Shown here in pieces: positions 19,398 through 30,449 of a DNA stretch of 64,000 nucleotides (positions are counted from its first letter, which is position 1; each line of letters begins with the position of its first letter). The notes under the pieces are model-generated. The model did no database searches and had not been told where the DNA came from. It saw only the letters and a list, made by a program, of their open reading frames with translations. Origin of the DNA: Cladophialophora immunda (Eukaryota; Ascomycota; Eurotiomycetes; Chaetothyriales; Herpotrichiellaceae); NCBI RefSeq assembly GCF_000835495.1, contig NW_015622543.1:3696463-3760462 (forward strand), in the 5' to 3' direction. The translations under genes were made by a program, and so were the position numbers.

Positions 19398-20742
19398 ATC
19401 GGGCGACGTTGCTTAGGGAGGAGAAGGCGAGACTTTTTTAGTGTTCGTGCCCTCGTTGCAGTTGGACACAGCTACGAGGTACCGAGTACTCCATACAAAT
19501 TGCAGACACGTGTTGGGATCGATGACGCGCCGCGGAAAATTGACTCGCCAGAGCACAGCCAAACCTTCATCGTGGAAGCAACAAGTGAGCACCCAGTGCT
19601 TTTCGCAGTTGTGAATTATGCTCAACGATTGACTATGCCTGAGTAATACAATAACGGCTTATCTATAATGGCCTTCAATCAAAGAATCGGCTACGTTCGT
19701 TGTGTTTGCTTGTCCTGAAGTGCCGTTGACTCCATCTCAACTTGCTCATATCCTAACCTCTCACCCGTTGCATCCTTGGATCTTCTTCTCTTGTAGTGCG
19801 CATGAGATAAATGCCTACTCCGCGGATGTCCCGTACGCAAGACCTGGAGTGAGTGTTGAGGGTATTGAGGCAAGGTCACGATCATTGTGAAATGTGGAGG
19901 CTTCTAAAATAGAAACACCCATTCTCTTAATTGCCCTTGAAGACGTCACCTCATGGAAGATACAAGCGCATTCATTGAGTCATGTCATGTGTCCATATGT
20001 CTCGGTCCAAAAGAAGGTACAATCTTGAGACAAGCAGCGCAGCTTGGTCTGGTGTAGCTGCTACAGTATCTGCTGAGGGTGCCACTGGGCGATACTACCT
20101 TGCAGCTCACCCTCGCATCGGATAATCTGTTTTTCCATAGTTCCGGCAGCTAAGATCGTATACGGTTAGACGATCCTGCTGGAGGTGTCATGATTGGTGG
20201 AGCAAAGACCTCGTTGCTTGCTGCGCCTGCGAACTGGAGCCCAGCCTTTTGGTGCTCAGCCTCCCCAAATCTTGAAAGCTCTCTCCACAGAATTCTCTCA
20301 CTTTCAGCCTCGACGTAGCTCCCAATATGTCTCGCATGATTTGCCCTTATGCGAACCAATCGCAACGTGATTCTGGTAATGACCACACCACTCACACGTT
20401 ACAACCCGCTTGCTTGAGGCTCTGTGCCACAACCAGTGCAAAGCTACTCACATCGCAGGCAATGCTACACCTGAGTTGTCACCATGGCTCGCATGACACC
20501 AGCAAACCATACTTCCTGGCCTATATTCCTGTTGTATAAGAAGGTGAGCGCCTCTCTACCGGGAAACTGACTTGTCCATCATCACAACAACACAACAAAT
20601 CACTGCAACAATACCCATACCTGTTATTTCCTTACCACAATCGTTTAACACCTAGTTTCCTTACCACACTCGCTTCAAACAATACCATAAGCAACACCAC
20701 CTTGCCATTTTCAAGTATAATCCAATAAGCTCGTCATCAACA
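19398..20742. other. Intergenic region with leader of the CGFGT-repeat gene
   Basis: About 1.3 kb without a supported gene. The last 180 bp are CA/CT-rich with a direct repeat of TTTCCTTACCACA, typical of a transcribed fungal 5' leader. Confidence 0.5.
20535..20540 (+). promoter_or_regulatory. Candidate TATA box of the CGFGT-repeat gene
   Basis: TATAAG lies about 205 bp upstream of the ATG and is followed by the pyrimidine/CA-rich leader. It would imply a 5' UTR of roughly 170 nt. Confidence 0.4.
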
Positions 20743-21726
20743 ATGCATTCTTCAGTCTCTTTGCTTGTCGCAGCATTTGCTGCAGGCGCTTTGGCTATGC
20801 CAGTGTCCAGCACTACCACCACTTCCAACTACTGTGGCTTCGGTACTAATGCAGATGGCTCCTGCGTCGTTCCAACTACGACCTCGAGCTCTGTTTCGTC
20901 TACTACCACATCGAGTTTCTATTGTGGCTTCGGAACTGCCCTCGATGGCTCATGTATTACACCCACATCCACCACTACATCGACTTCATCCAGCACCACA
21001 ACGACATCGTTCTGGTGCGGCTTTGGCACAGCCTTGGACGGCAAATGTATCACTCCCACAACCACTACCACATCCGTCTCATCTACCACGACCTCGTCAT
21101 ACTATTGTGGTTTTGGCACGGCGCTTGACGGAAAATGCATCACTCCAACCAGCACCAGCACCTCCACCTCCACCTCCACCTCGACCGCCAGCACCACCAC
21201 TACTTCCGCCTCGACCGCCAGCACCACCACTACCTCCACCTCTTCACACTCGATGACTACTACAACAAAGAGCAGGAGCACCAGCTGTAGCTCTACCAGC
21301 ACTTCAAGCAAGCCAACGAGCTCTAGCACCAGTGCCAGCAGCAGCACATGCACTTCAAGCAAGCAGTCCAGCACCAGCAGCGTCGCGACTACCACAGCCA
21401 GCACCTCCACCTCTCACTATTGTGGATTTGGCACTGCTTGGAATGGGAAGTGCAACCCAGCCCCGACCTCAACCAGCACCTCGACTACTTCCACCACCAC
21501 TCCTGCCTCCCACTGGTGTGGATTCGGGACAGCCGCCAACGGCCAGTGCAATCCAGCACCTACCCAGTCGACCACCACTCCTCATTGGTGCCCTGGTCCA
21601 GTTACAGTGACTGTCACTGCCACGCCTACCTTGGCCCCCAACTTCTTCTATGGCTTGAGTGATTGTGTTGGCTGCCAAACTGTGACAATCACCATGGCCG
21701 TGCCCACGTCGATCGGCGCCTGGTAA
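20743..21726 (+). CDS. Secreted Ser/Thr-rich protein with CGFGT repeats
   Basis: 327 aa. The first ~19 residues (MHSSVSLLVAAFAAGALAM) form a signal peptide. The mature part alternates Ser/Thr-rich linkers, probably heavily O-mannosylated, with six copies of a short disulfide-type unit: aromatic-C-G-F-G-T, two variable residues, D/N-G-x-C, then a Pro-Thr stretch. The first four units end in I/V-T/P-P-T and the last two in N-P-A-P-T. A final C-P-G-P-V segment leads to a hydrophobic VTVTVTATPTLAP region. No GPI signal is obvious at the C-terminus. It looks like a cell-wall or adhesin-like protein. I do not recognise a named family for the repeat. The three-base periodicity of ACC codons makes long antisense frames, which are shadows. 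Confidence 0.85.
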   Translation: MHSSVSLLVAAFAAGALAMPVSSTTTTSNYCGFGTNADGSCVVPTTTSSSVSSTTTSSFYCGFGTALDGSCITPTSTTTSTSSSTTTTSFWCGFGTALDGKCITPTTTTTSVSSTTTSSYYCGFGTALDGKCITPTSTSTSTSTSTSTASTTTTSASTASTTTTSTSSHSMTTTTKSRSTSCSSTSTSSKPTSSSTSASSSTCTSSKQSSTSSVATTTASTSTSHYCGFGTAWNGKCNPAPTSTSTSTTSTTTPASHWCGFGTAANGQCNPAPTQSTTTPHWCPGPVTVTVTATPTLAPNFFYGLSDCVGCQTVTITMAVPTSIGAW

Positions 21727-23226
21727 GCATTGGTTATGAGTTGGGAAAGCAACGTCAGTAATGTGAACAAGAGTTGGGCTGCTGGGCAGCATGTCTTTCT
21801 AATGCGGTTTGCATCTTTTTCAGCATAGCGGGGGTTTGATATTGGTAGCGTATATATATAATACACCTCGAACGTAATCACTCCTTAGAATACACACGAG
21901 TTCTATTCTTGACTTGGTACAATCTTGCTTTCACTGGCCTTTCGGGATCTCGCGCGCGAAAAATAATTCTGTCTGACGGCACCATTCGTACTTCATTTAC
22001 CGCTTTTTTGATAGGGTAAAGGCTACCCGCATGTTTTGTCAGACTGAAGTATTTCTTTTTCAAGCTCGCCTTGCCAAATCCTCCCATCAATAACGCGTCT
22101 CCGTTCTTGACTCTACACTCCACATACCAATAGAAATCTCTTCCTCAAGATGGCTGTGATCAACAAGATGAAATCCCGGAGCTTGTGCATGACTACTCTT
22201 CCACCTGCACAGCGCATGGCCGGCCTTGGCTTTTCCTTCCCTGACTGGTGTTGTCTCGCTGACTCCCTTTCTGAAGCTGAGAATCCTTCGTCGCTGCAGG
22301 ACCGTCATGCTCTACTATCTACCGCTAACACAAACATGCAGGCCTGAAACTGAAAGGGCCTTTGGACGACTAGGACGCAAGGCAAGGCTTCAAAGTGCCT
22401 GCGTTGTCATCTGAGAGAGGCATGCTGATCTACGACTGAGTCATGTGTATCTCCTTGCTTGAGCCCTTTCCCTTCTTCCTCTCTCTTCAGCTCGACGGCT
22501 ACAATACGCCCCAAAGTGAGTCTGTGCGTAACACAGTCACCGGCTTTCTTTTCTAAGCACCGACTACGCAATGTCCTTGGCGGGCCGAAGAATCCTGTCG
22601 AGGTCATCAGGAGATCATCCGCTAGCCATACCGTTTCTGCCGACACAAGAGGCATCCGTTGCAGTCTATTCGTCGACATGACTGTCTCCGGCTCAATCGG
22701 AACAAGCCAACGCACAGTGTCTTTCTGGAAGCCTCCCGGGGGGCCGGGGGAAGTCAGTGGCACTTTGATACACTACATGTCTGGACACCCACACCAGGGG
22801 CATTTAGCCACATCCGCGACCATGCTTCCGTCTGCAAAGCCTGCACTGCGCCTCTGGACTTGCCGAATGTTGCGCCATCCGAATGACGAACGGACCGGGA
22901 GCTCCTTGCTTTCACCCGCGTGTTCTGGACCATTCAGCTACGTTGGCGCGGGACGGGCGCATGTACTTTTGACCCATCTCGGCACCAAATGCCGGATCGT
23001 TATCTTGCAAGGCAGCAAGGTCAGTGGCTGAGTATTGGGCAATCGCCTGGTGTCCGACCGTGCGGGGGCTGTGGACTTGTCTGCTTCATTCCTTCGAGGA
23101 CAGTCAAAGTATATAAAAGACTGCCCAGGCCACGGCGACTCTATCTTCTATCCCTCGACCAATTACGAAAAGATTGCCTATCCCTCTGCCGCCTTGGAAG
23201 CTCTCACCCTCGATTTCTCTTTCAGT
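21727..23226. other. Intergenic region before the RING gene
   Basis: About 1.5 kb. A 190-codon frame at 22459-23031 has no domain, biased composition and overlaps other frames, so it is not called. A TATA box marks the RING gene promoter. Confidence 0.5.
23110..23118 (+). promoter_or_regulatory. TATA box of the RING-finger gene
   Basis: TATATAAAA lies 109 bp upstream of the ATG at 23227. It argues for that start over the in-frame ATG at 23035, which would precede the promoter. Confidence 0.6.
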
Positions 23227-24533
23227 ATGTTTTCCATCTACGAGCTCTGCCAAGTTCTCGGCATCAACCACCCGCAGGAACAGTCCACATGCGTTGGGTA
23301 TACTCAGAAGAGACCGGACTGCCGAAATCCAGTGGCAGGTCGATATCGTTCCGCAGGGACAGATAAACTCGTGAATATCTGCGACGCTCTGGCTCGTGGA
23401 ATCCAGCCCTCGATGCTGGAAACTCAGTTGCAAGAAGTAGCTAAACTGCTTATTTGCAGGAAGTACGTCTGCTGGAGGCCCCCACCCGAGACCAAATCAT
23501 CTTTGGACTGCATGGGGACAAAAGCTCCATCCCCAAACCGATTTCTGACAGAGTCTTTAGAAACCACCAGGCCCAGGCACCTGCGAAAGCCCAGATATGG
23601 AGTGAGCGACTGTTTAAATACGTGGAAGACAGCAGGGTGGCAGGAGCCTACGGAAGGATCCAGCCTCGAGGCTCTTCTCGCTCATCCGGACCACAGCTCA
23701 GCGGTCCTCCGGTCGTGTCACTAGCAAGAACAACAATCGCCCCCCTCTCATCGACCAGAGATGGAGACCTTGTCGACATAGACCACATCCTCCAGATCCA
23801 GAGGGAGACACTCAGGACCCTGGGAGAAATTCAAGCCAAGTTGGACCGACTGGATAGCCGTAGGATAAGGCTACATATTGCAGAAGTCCGGCAAAGGTCT
23901 GGTGGCGGAGCCTTCTCGCAAGAGGAATCCCCCTCGGACGACGAACCCCCGGCCCGCAGCAGTGTTTCCTCGCCCGAGATGAGGACGCTCGAAGAGTTAA
24001 TAAGAAGGCAGCAACGTCAAGCATTTTCAGAGCAACCTCGACCATCTCCACAACAACGTCAACTATCCTCCTCTGGCGGACCCACAGCCTTGCCGCCGGC
24101 GCCTTTGTCTTCGTCCTCATCCTCGTCGCCGTCCAGGACCAGCCGCGCATCTTCCACCTCCCCTTCCGCCTCCGACGAAACAGAATGCGGCATCTGTCTG
24201 TCCAGCCTGCCCTCCCCGGGCCGAAGCAACGGCGACATCTGGCGCTGTGCCACGTGCCACAACGCGACGCACGCCATGTGCTTCGACGAGTGGATGGCGC
24301 GGTCCACCGACGGCCGCGTGACGTGTATTTACTGGTACGTTGCCATATTTTTGTTTCCTAGTTTATTAGTGTCTATTCCGTCCTCTCTCCTGAACTATAT
24401 GCCATCTACTTGTGTTATCGACGTCTGTACGATATCCCGTCTACGTTTGGCCTTCCATGTGGAGGAGGTATTTGGGAAGTCTGGATTTGCTAACTGTTTT
24501 GTTTCTAGTCGATCGCCTGTCTCGAACATCTAG
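23227..24533 (+). CDS. RING-type zinc-finger protein with N-terminal Cys module
   Basis: Three exons, 23227-23462, 23561-24334 and 24509-24533, giving 344 aa. The N-terminal part has C-V-G-Y-T-Q-x4-D-C-R-N-P followed by a helical QLQEVAKLLICRK segment. This is like the Cys/His-poor module that precedes GIY-YIG/T5orf172 domains in other fungal proteins, but no such domain follows. A disordered Ser/Pro/Gln region leads to a C-terminal C4HC3 finger: CGIC, CATC, THAMC and CIYC. The last Cys codon is split by the second intron (TG|T), so the eight final residues come from a 25-nt exon. Without splicing the finger lacks its last ligand. Probable E3 ubiquitin ligase; substrate unknown. The start was chosen because of the TATA box at 23110. 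Confidence 0.75.
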
Positions 24534-25585
24534 GTAATTGGTCAGTTCACTCAGTCGGTCCTCGGCTTCGATGGGGTCAATAATTGGATTATGTCCGCCT
24601 CCAGTCACATCAATCAATCAGGAGAGAGTTGCCGGGTAGGCAAACACGGCGTCTTGGAGGAGGAGTTGTGAATACAGTTCTCGTTGCGGGTTACGGTGGT
24701 ACTTAACAGAACAGGATCTTTGGCGCAATGGGTGCAAGGGGTACAAGGGGTGTATGCATGGGAGGTTTGTGTGGCGAGGCTTTGATAATCCCGATTCTGA
24801 GATTCTGCATGACGATCTACAACAGACGGGAATTGAAGGGCAGCGCTGTCTCCCGATCACACGAAGCGGTCACAACGCATCGGGTGGCCTTGTACAGGAT
24901 AGTGATGGGATTGACGGGAGCATCGGCGTTGGTTGACAGGTGGCATTGTTGGACAAGGATTGGAGATGTAATAATGATAAGGTATCTCTATAGTAAGCAT
25001 CAAGTATCCAGCATCACATCGTCCATCTCGGCTTCTTAAATAACCGTCTATCACAATGCGTTTGCACATCCGCCAAGGAGGTACATAGTGGACTTAACAG
25101 GAACAATAGAAACGAAATTGTGAGCGCGGGCCAAGTTCAACGTTGGGTGGTTGGCTGACATGTCCAGCAGATGTATACAATGGCCATGCAGAGAGGAGCG
25201 AACACCATCCTGTCTTCTCTTTGTCTCTGCCTCGAGGGAATTCACAGACCGGCGAGTATGATATTGCATCTCGTATCGACTACCCATAGACACTCAAGAG
25301 ACTATCTAGGATATAAATCCTCACTGCCCAGACATAGCAGCAGGACATGAAAGTCTGGGATCTATCTGCATTGATCCTGCATAGCCTGCCAATGGCTGGA
25401 CTTGATCTCAACTCTCAAGAACCAATATGCATGAGGCACCCTTGTCCTCCGTTTCCATTCCTGAATGGCGGCTGGTAAGCCTCAGAGTTCTCCAGAATGA
25501 GTGACTTTTCCATCCACCATAATCACAACATGAAGCAGTCTCAGGCATTGCTAGGCCGCCGTGGAGAACAAAACCAAGAGTCCAT
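24534..25585. other. Intergenic region, RING to ABD1
   Basis: About 1 kb between a plus-strand gene end and a minus-strand gene end. No gene or structured element is seen. Confidence 0.5.
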
Positions 25586-27469
25586 CTACACCTTCACAAA
25601 GCAGAAAGCATGATAGAACGCCACCGCATCCTTCTCAGCCTCGCTCAGCAGCAGCTCCCCGCCCTCATATCTGGTCACTCCCATCCTCGCTGCCAGACTC
25701 ATCAAATCGCGATTCCCTTGCTCTTGCTGCCAAATATCCAAAAATGGCTTTCTATAGCGCTGCTCCAAGTTGTAGTGTTCGGCCAACGCCCGGAAAGCTT
25801 CCCACGGGACCACGAATTCAGGTACATCCACTGCTTCTGTCATCCAGTAAGTGTATTTCCAGCTGAACGGTGGGCGAAAGGACCCATCGGGCTGTAAGGG
25901 ACGCAGTGGATCGATCGGGAAGCGGACGTTGTAGATGGAGTTGCCCCATTGAGGGCCTTCCTCGTCGGCCTCGCCATCCTCTTTCTCATCATCAGCATCA
26001 TGGGAGCCGTTCTCCAGAGCCTTCTTCGCTTCTTTCTCCTTGAACCACTGTCTAATCTTCTCTGCACAAACATCACTGTTCGGCACCACCCCGATAAACC
26101 GTCCTCCTTTCTTCAAACTCCCTGCCACGTTGCGGAGCATCATGCGTACTTTCTCCTCGGACTCGAACGAGTAGTGCATGGCGAACATGCAAGTCACAAC
26201 GTCAAATCCACCACCGCCCCAGCGACTTGGCTGACCATTTCCTGCATTGGGGTCAATGCCAACCTCGCGAACTATGCCCACGTCACCAATCCAGGCGCCA
26301 AAACAGTCCTGTGGGACGAAGCGGGCATCGAAAATGGGACGACGGCCTCGCCGCATCTGCTGATATCGTTCACGAGCTTGTTGGATACTCGTTTCTGCTG
26401 GATCAAGGCCGACATACAAGCCCACGGTTTGTGGAGCCAGTTGCCATTTGCCCAGGTCACCTCCTTTCCCGCATCCGAGGTCGAGCACAGCGAGTGGCTT
26501 CTGTGCTGCTGGTTCTTTCGCTTCCTCGCCCCAGCCCAGCTCTTCCTCTTCGGTCTTCTCTTCCGGGCTGAATTTGTGAATGAGGCAGGACTTGATCCAA
26601 TTGTTGAAACTGCGTAGTCCTTTTATTTGAGATTCATTCCTTCGCCAATCTCGTCCCCTCTCCTTCACCCACTCTGGCCGTGCGTTATAGAATTGGTTTG
26701 AGACTTCTTGAACGCCGCGGTTAACTTGAACATGTTGTGAAGCCTGCTTCTGCTCGCGTTCGGCAGCTAGGCGCTGTTGTTCGGCGAGAACGTTACGACC
26801 TCGGCCACGGGCACCGCCGGGACGAATTATATCTCGTGGTGGAGAGTCGCGGATTGGAGAAGGGGATTTGCGCCGCTCTCGTGGAGGAGAACGTCGACGG
26901 TAGGCATCTAGGGGGGACCGTCGTCGAGGAGGAGATCGTGATCGTCGGTTAGAGAGCGCATCCCTCCGTTCTCTGGTTCGTCGGTCATCGTTGTCCGGTC
27001 GTCGACTATATGCGTCGGGCACCCTGCGTGATGTGGACACTTCGCCTTCTTCTCTCGGTTTGCGTGGGATACGCGGAAGGTCTGCTGGTGTTCTTGGTTT
27101 GGGTTTCTCACCATGAGTTCCGTTTGTCGAGGTTTTGGCCGAAGATCCGCCTGGCCGTGAGGGTGAAATGGAAGCGCGTGCTTTCTTGGCCGGAGGTGTC
27201 TCCTCAGTTTCCTGTCTCTTTGCCTTAGGCGGAGGCTTCACTTCTCCGTCAACTGACCCCGATCGCCTTCGCTTTCGAGACTGCCCCCCTGCGTCTTCTG
27301 TTGCCGGGCTGGAGGTCGGCGGATCTGTAGTCTTTGCATCTTCCTCGACATCCTCAGCAATGGCCTGTTCGGCTATGGTGTCTGGTAATTCTTTGAAAGT
27401 ATCTCGAGCAGGGTCATACGCAAACGATGAGCGTCGCCGAGGGGGAGCAGACGCGTGAGGGTTGGACAT
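25586..27469 (-). CDS. ABD1: mRNA cap guanine-N7 methyltransferase
   Basis: Single-exon 627-aa nuclear enzyme that methylates the N7 of the mRNA cap guanosine using SAM. Residues 1-~270 are disordered and rich in Arg/Ser/Pro, with RS-like runs; this extension is longer than in yeast Abd1 but usual in filamentous fungi. The catalytic domain shows NNWIKSCLIHKFSP (cap-contact region), the SAM motif VLDLGCGKGGDLGKW, GLYVGLDPAETSI, the CMFAMHYSFES block that reads the guanine base, and GGRFIGVVPN. The C-terminal region around FSWKYTYWMTEAVDVPEFVV completes the fold. All expected motifs are intact, so it is an essential housekeeping gene. Confidence 0.95.
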   Translation of the reverse strand: MSNPHASAPPRRRSSFAYDPARDTFKELPDTIAEQAIAEDVEEDAKTTDPPTSSPATEDAGGQSRKRRRSGSVDGEVKPPPKAKRQETEETPPAKKARASISPSRPGGSSAKTSTNGTHGEKPKPRTPADLPRIPRKPREEGEVSTSRRVPDAYSRRPDNDDRRTRERRDALSNRRSRSPPRRRSPLDAYRRRSPPRERRKSPSPIRDSPPRDIIRPGGARGRGRNVLAEQQRLAAEREQKQASQHVQVNRGVQEVSNQFYNARPEWVKERGRDWRRNESQIKGLRSFNNWIKSCLIHKFSPEEKTEEEELGWGEEAKEPAAQKPLAVLDLGCGKGGDLGKWQLAPQTVGLYVGLDPAETSIQQARERYQQMRRGRRPIFDARFVPQDCFGAWIGDVGIVREVGIDPNAGNGQPSRWGGGGFDVVTCMFAMHYSFESEEKVRMMLRNVAGSLKKGGRFIGVVPNSDVCAEKIRQWFKEKEAKKALENGSHDADDEKEDGEADEEGPQWGNSIYNVRFPIDPLRPLQPDGSFRPPFSWKYTYWMTEAVDVPEFVVPWEAFRALAEHYNLEQRYRKPFLDIWQQEQGNRDLMSLAARMGVTRYEGGELLLSEAEKDAVAFYHAFCFVKV

Positions 27470-27820
27470 GTTTGGCTATGCCTGCTGTAGCCTCGGAGGT
27501 GGTGAGCCTGTTGTGTTGGCAAATTTTAAAAGAGAACTGGAAATTCAGTATCAAAACAGCTTCCCTTGTATCAAAATGGTATTGTAGAACAGCATAAGTA
27601 CTTTGGACTCGGTCTTCTCAATGTTCGCAAAGGAAAATTGGAATACGACAGTTATACGAGGTACAGTGAAGGAAGTAGGCACCGCGACGTGCTACGGAGC
27701 AGCATTCGATTCTATTTTTGAATTTACGATTGAGGGACAGCATCTCTTTACTACTCGCGTGAATATCTATCTCACATACACTAGTTAAACTGGATTTCAT
27801 GACTTTGTCTCTATGTCAGT
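27470..27820. other. Intergenic gap, ABD1 to MFS transporter
   Basis: About 350 bp holding the ABD1 promoter (minus strand) and the 3' end of the transporter. Nothing else is seen. Confidence 0.5.
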
Positions 27821-29416
27821 TTATTTTGTCGTTTCATGGATTTCCCTGGCGGCGTCGTGTGCAGCCTGCGATTCCACCTCGTCATCATCTTTAGTGGGAA
27901 GCCTATCCACGGTACCAAAGACAATTTCCATCTCTTCCAAGCTCTTGCCCGTGGTCTCCTTGAGGACGAAATAGCTGTAAACGACGATGGCGTAGTTGAA
28001 TATGGCAAACATGAGGAACGTTCTCCAGCCAATATTGGAAATGGCGTGGGGAGTAATTTGGCTCATGACGAAATTGAACAGCCACTGACTTGCGGCTCCG
28101 GTCGCAACACCAATCTCCCGGATCCTGTTGGGGAAGATCTCGCCGATGTAAAGCCACGGCAGGGGACCCCAAGACATATTGAAGGCGAATGCTTCGAGAT
28201 AGACCATTGCAATACCAGCCGCTCCTGATGATGTGATTCCTGTAGATGACGGTTTGGGAGGATGCGTATCCACGATCAATGCAATGATGAGCATGAAGCT
28301 CCCCATCGCAAATGCGCCGACCATGAAGGGGATCTTGCGGCCAAATTTTTCGACGAAGAAGAGGATGAAAATGAAAACACCAGCCATCTTGACAAGCCCA
28401 AAGAAGCCAGTGATAAAGAGCGTCTTGTTGCCAGCTCCGATTGTAGCAAAGATCTGTGGCGCGTAGTAGGCAAGTGAGGTGTTGCCAGTCAGCTGTGCGC
28501 ACAGTTGAATCGTGATGGCGATGAACATTCGATATCTGTTCGATGGCAGAAGCAGTTCTTTCCACGTGAGGCCCTCAGATTCTCGTACTTCCAATTCCAC
28601 CCCCGCAAGTATTTCTGCGAATTCGGCTCGAATCTCTGGGCTATCGACACCGCCCCGAACCCAGAGGAGGGAAGCATAAGCCTCTTCGTTTCGACCTCTC
28701 TTGGCAAGCCATCGAGTAGACTCCTTCACCAACAACATACCCAGCCCAAGAAGGCCCCCGGGGACCAACTGCAGACCAACAGGGACCTGCCATTGCATTG
28801 ACGACGTTTCAGAAATGCCCACCTGGGCAGCGTAGTCAACCCAGTAACTGACACAGACGCCAGTTGCAAAGAACAGCTGAAAACAAGAGCCGAGCTTTCC
28901 TCGAATCTCCTTTGGCGCCATCTCTGCCGAGAACATTGGCACCAGCACTGTCGCTGCGCCAGTACCTAGACCCGAGATGACACGACCAGCATAGAAGACG
29001 CCGATGGAATGCGACTTGACTACTTGCAAGATGCACCCGATGCAGAAAACGACAGAGGCGATGATAAACCCCCATCTCCGGCCCAGCCATCCCGTCAACG
29101 GCCAGATGAAGAAGCAGCCAAAAAAGGCGCCAGCCTGGAGAATCGAGACGCAGTTCGAGTTGACCTGTGTCTTGTCGCCCTTTGAGTAACCAAAATCACT
29201 TTGAAAGGAGGGAAACGTCAGGACACCTCCCACAATGCCAGTGTCGTAGGCGAACAGAAAAGAGCCAATGCAGCACAGGGCCACAACATAGCAAGCTCGA
29301 AACGTGCCCAGCGATTTGCCCATGTTGATTTCTTCTTCAGTAGCGGCTGGTGCAGTTTCGGGTGTGTCGCCTTGCTGCAGAAGTTGATAGCCAGCGGAAG
29401 AGGAAGAAGACGCCAT
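27821..29416 (-). CDS. MFS sugar/quinate-type transporter
   Basis: 531 aa from the ATG at 29416 (MASSSSSAG); the frame is open further upstream, but that stretch is not transporter-like. Twelve membrane helices are predicted. Signatures of the sugar porter family: FGYDTG-like LFAYDTGIVGG in helix 1, WLGRRWGF after helix 2, RVISGLGTGAATVLVPMFSAEM in the central part, ESTRWLAKRGR before the large loop, and GRK between helices 8 and 9. The C-terminus has the usual LKETTGKSLEEME tail. The protein imports a monosaccharide, polyol or quinate-like compound across the plasma membrane; the substrate is not predictable. It is transcribed divergently from the sulfatase, so co-regulation is possible. Confidence 0.9.
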   Translation of the reverse strand: MASSSSSAGYQLLQQGDTPETAPAATEEEINMGKSLGTFRACYVVALCCIGSFLFAYDTGIVGGVLTFPSFQSDFGYSKGDKTQVNSNCVSILQAGAFFGCFFIWPLTGWLGRRWGFIIASVVFCIGCILQVVKSHSIGVFYAGRVISGLGTGAATVLVPMFSAEMAPKEIRGKLGSCFQLFFATGVCVSYWVDYAAQVGISETSSMQWQVPVGLQLVPGGLLGLGMLLVKESTRWLAKRGRNEEAYASLLWVRGGVDSPEIRAEFAEILAGVELEVRESEGLTWKELLLPSNRYRMFIAITIQLCAQLTGNTSLAYYAPQIFATIGAGNKTLFITGFFGLVKMAGVFIFILFFVEKFGRKIPFMVGAFAMGSFMLIIALIVDTHPPKPSSTGITSSGAAGIAMVYLEAFAFNMSWGPLPWLYIGEIFPNRIREIGVATGAASQWLFNFVMSQITPHAISNIGWRTFLMFAIFNYAIVVYSYFVLKETTGKSLEEMEIVFGTVDRLPTKDDDEVESQAAHDAAREIHETTK

Positions 29417-30449
29417 GGCTGAGCTCTTATACCAATCCAGCTGACCACCTGCCACACTCGCTTCTTCAAGCAGCCTTCGGTTCAGTGGCCACCGGACTGC
29501 AATTCCTCTGGATAGGATGGGCCAAAATGTTGGAAGAAAGGACCATGAACCAGTCAATCACGCCATAGATGCGGGGGATTCTAGCGTTCGGATGACCAGA
29601 TGTAAAGGGTATGAGGCGCGTAGATCCAAACGTAGTATCTCTGAGGGGGGAGGAAGGATCGACAAGTGGGTGGATGTGAGCCACTGTCGCATTGAGGAGG
29701 AGTTAGGGGTCCAAGCTGGCGTAGCGATTCAGATATACGGTCGATAAGGAGCAAGGATGGCCAGGGATTGGGGATATGTGTGCATGTGTCTTGGGTCGTC
29801 AGCGAGGAAGATTGGCTGAGAAGGGTGGAGGTTGAAAGAGTGAGACTTCAAGCACGCCATCATCTGCATGCGCAAACTTGCCAAGTTCAGTCGTTAAGTC
29901 ATGGACGGTCAATGGACGATCTGGTTGCTGCTGGGTTCTTTTGCGCCGACGCTGGCTTGTTCCTGTCATGATGCTCGTATTCTTCCTCAGAAGCCATTGG
30001 GTTTGTTTCTAATGGAGCCGCCACGATCATGGCTGCCGACAACCAAGAAGAGCGATTCCTGCTCCAGCTTTCCCCAGATTATGTGGCGCCGGCCAAGGCC
30101 TTTCTCGCAAGCCCTTCCCCGCCTCTAGACGCTGGCTAGGTGGCCAGTTTAGGTACTAGACGCCTAAGGTTAGGTGCCACCAGTGCCTTATCACTTTGTC
30201 TCAGGGACTTTTGCAATGGCGAGTCTGCACGCGACAGATGCAACGTGCCCCTCCAAGACGCCTAACTAGGCCTGGTACCTGGCGGGGCTCGCCGTAAGAT
30301 TGCTCCGATATCGTCTCCCAGTCGATTCCCCTCTTGCTCACTGATCGGTTCGACCCAGGTACCTCGCTGTCGTCCTCGCTGTTGCCCTGTTCAGGCTTCG
30401 GCGTTGATTTCATTCACTTGTACCGTTGACCGTATACAGGCTCTCCATC
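29417..30449. other. Shared transporter-sulfatase promoter
   Basis: About 1 kb between divergent genes. It contains several short repeated motifs of the type AGACGCCTAA (30155 and 30255 area). No gene is supported. Confidence 0.5.

Noticed and set aside
21102..21410. Minus-strand Val/Leu/Glu-rich frame, seemingly a membrane protein
   Set aside because: It is the antisense of the ACC-rich Ser/Thr linkers of the CGFGT-repeat gene.
22459..23031. Plus-strand 190-codon frame
   Set aside because: No domain, biased composition, and it ends just before the TATA box of the next gene.
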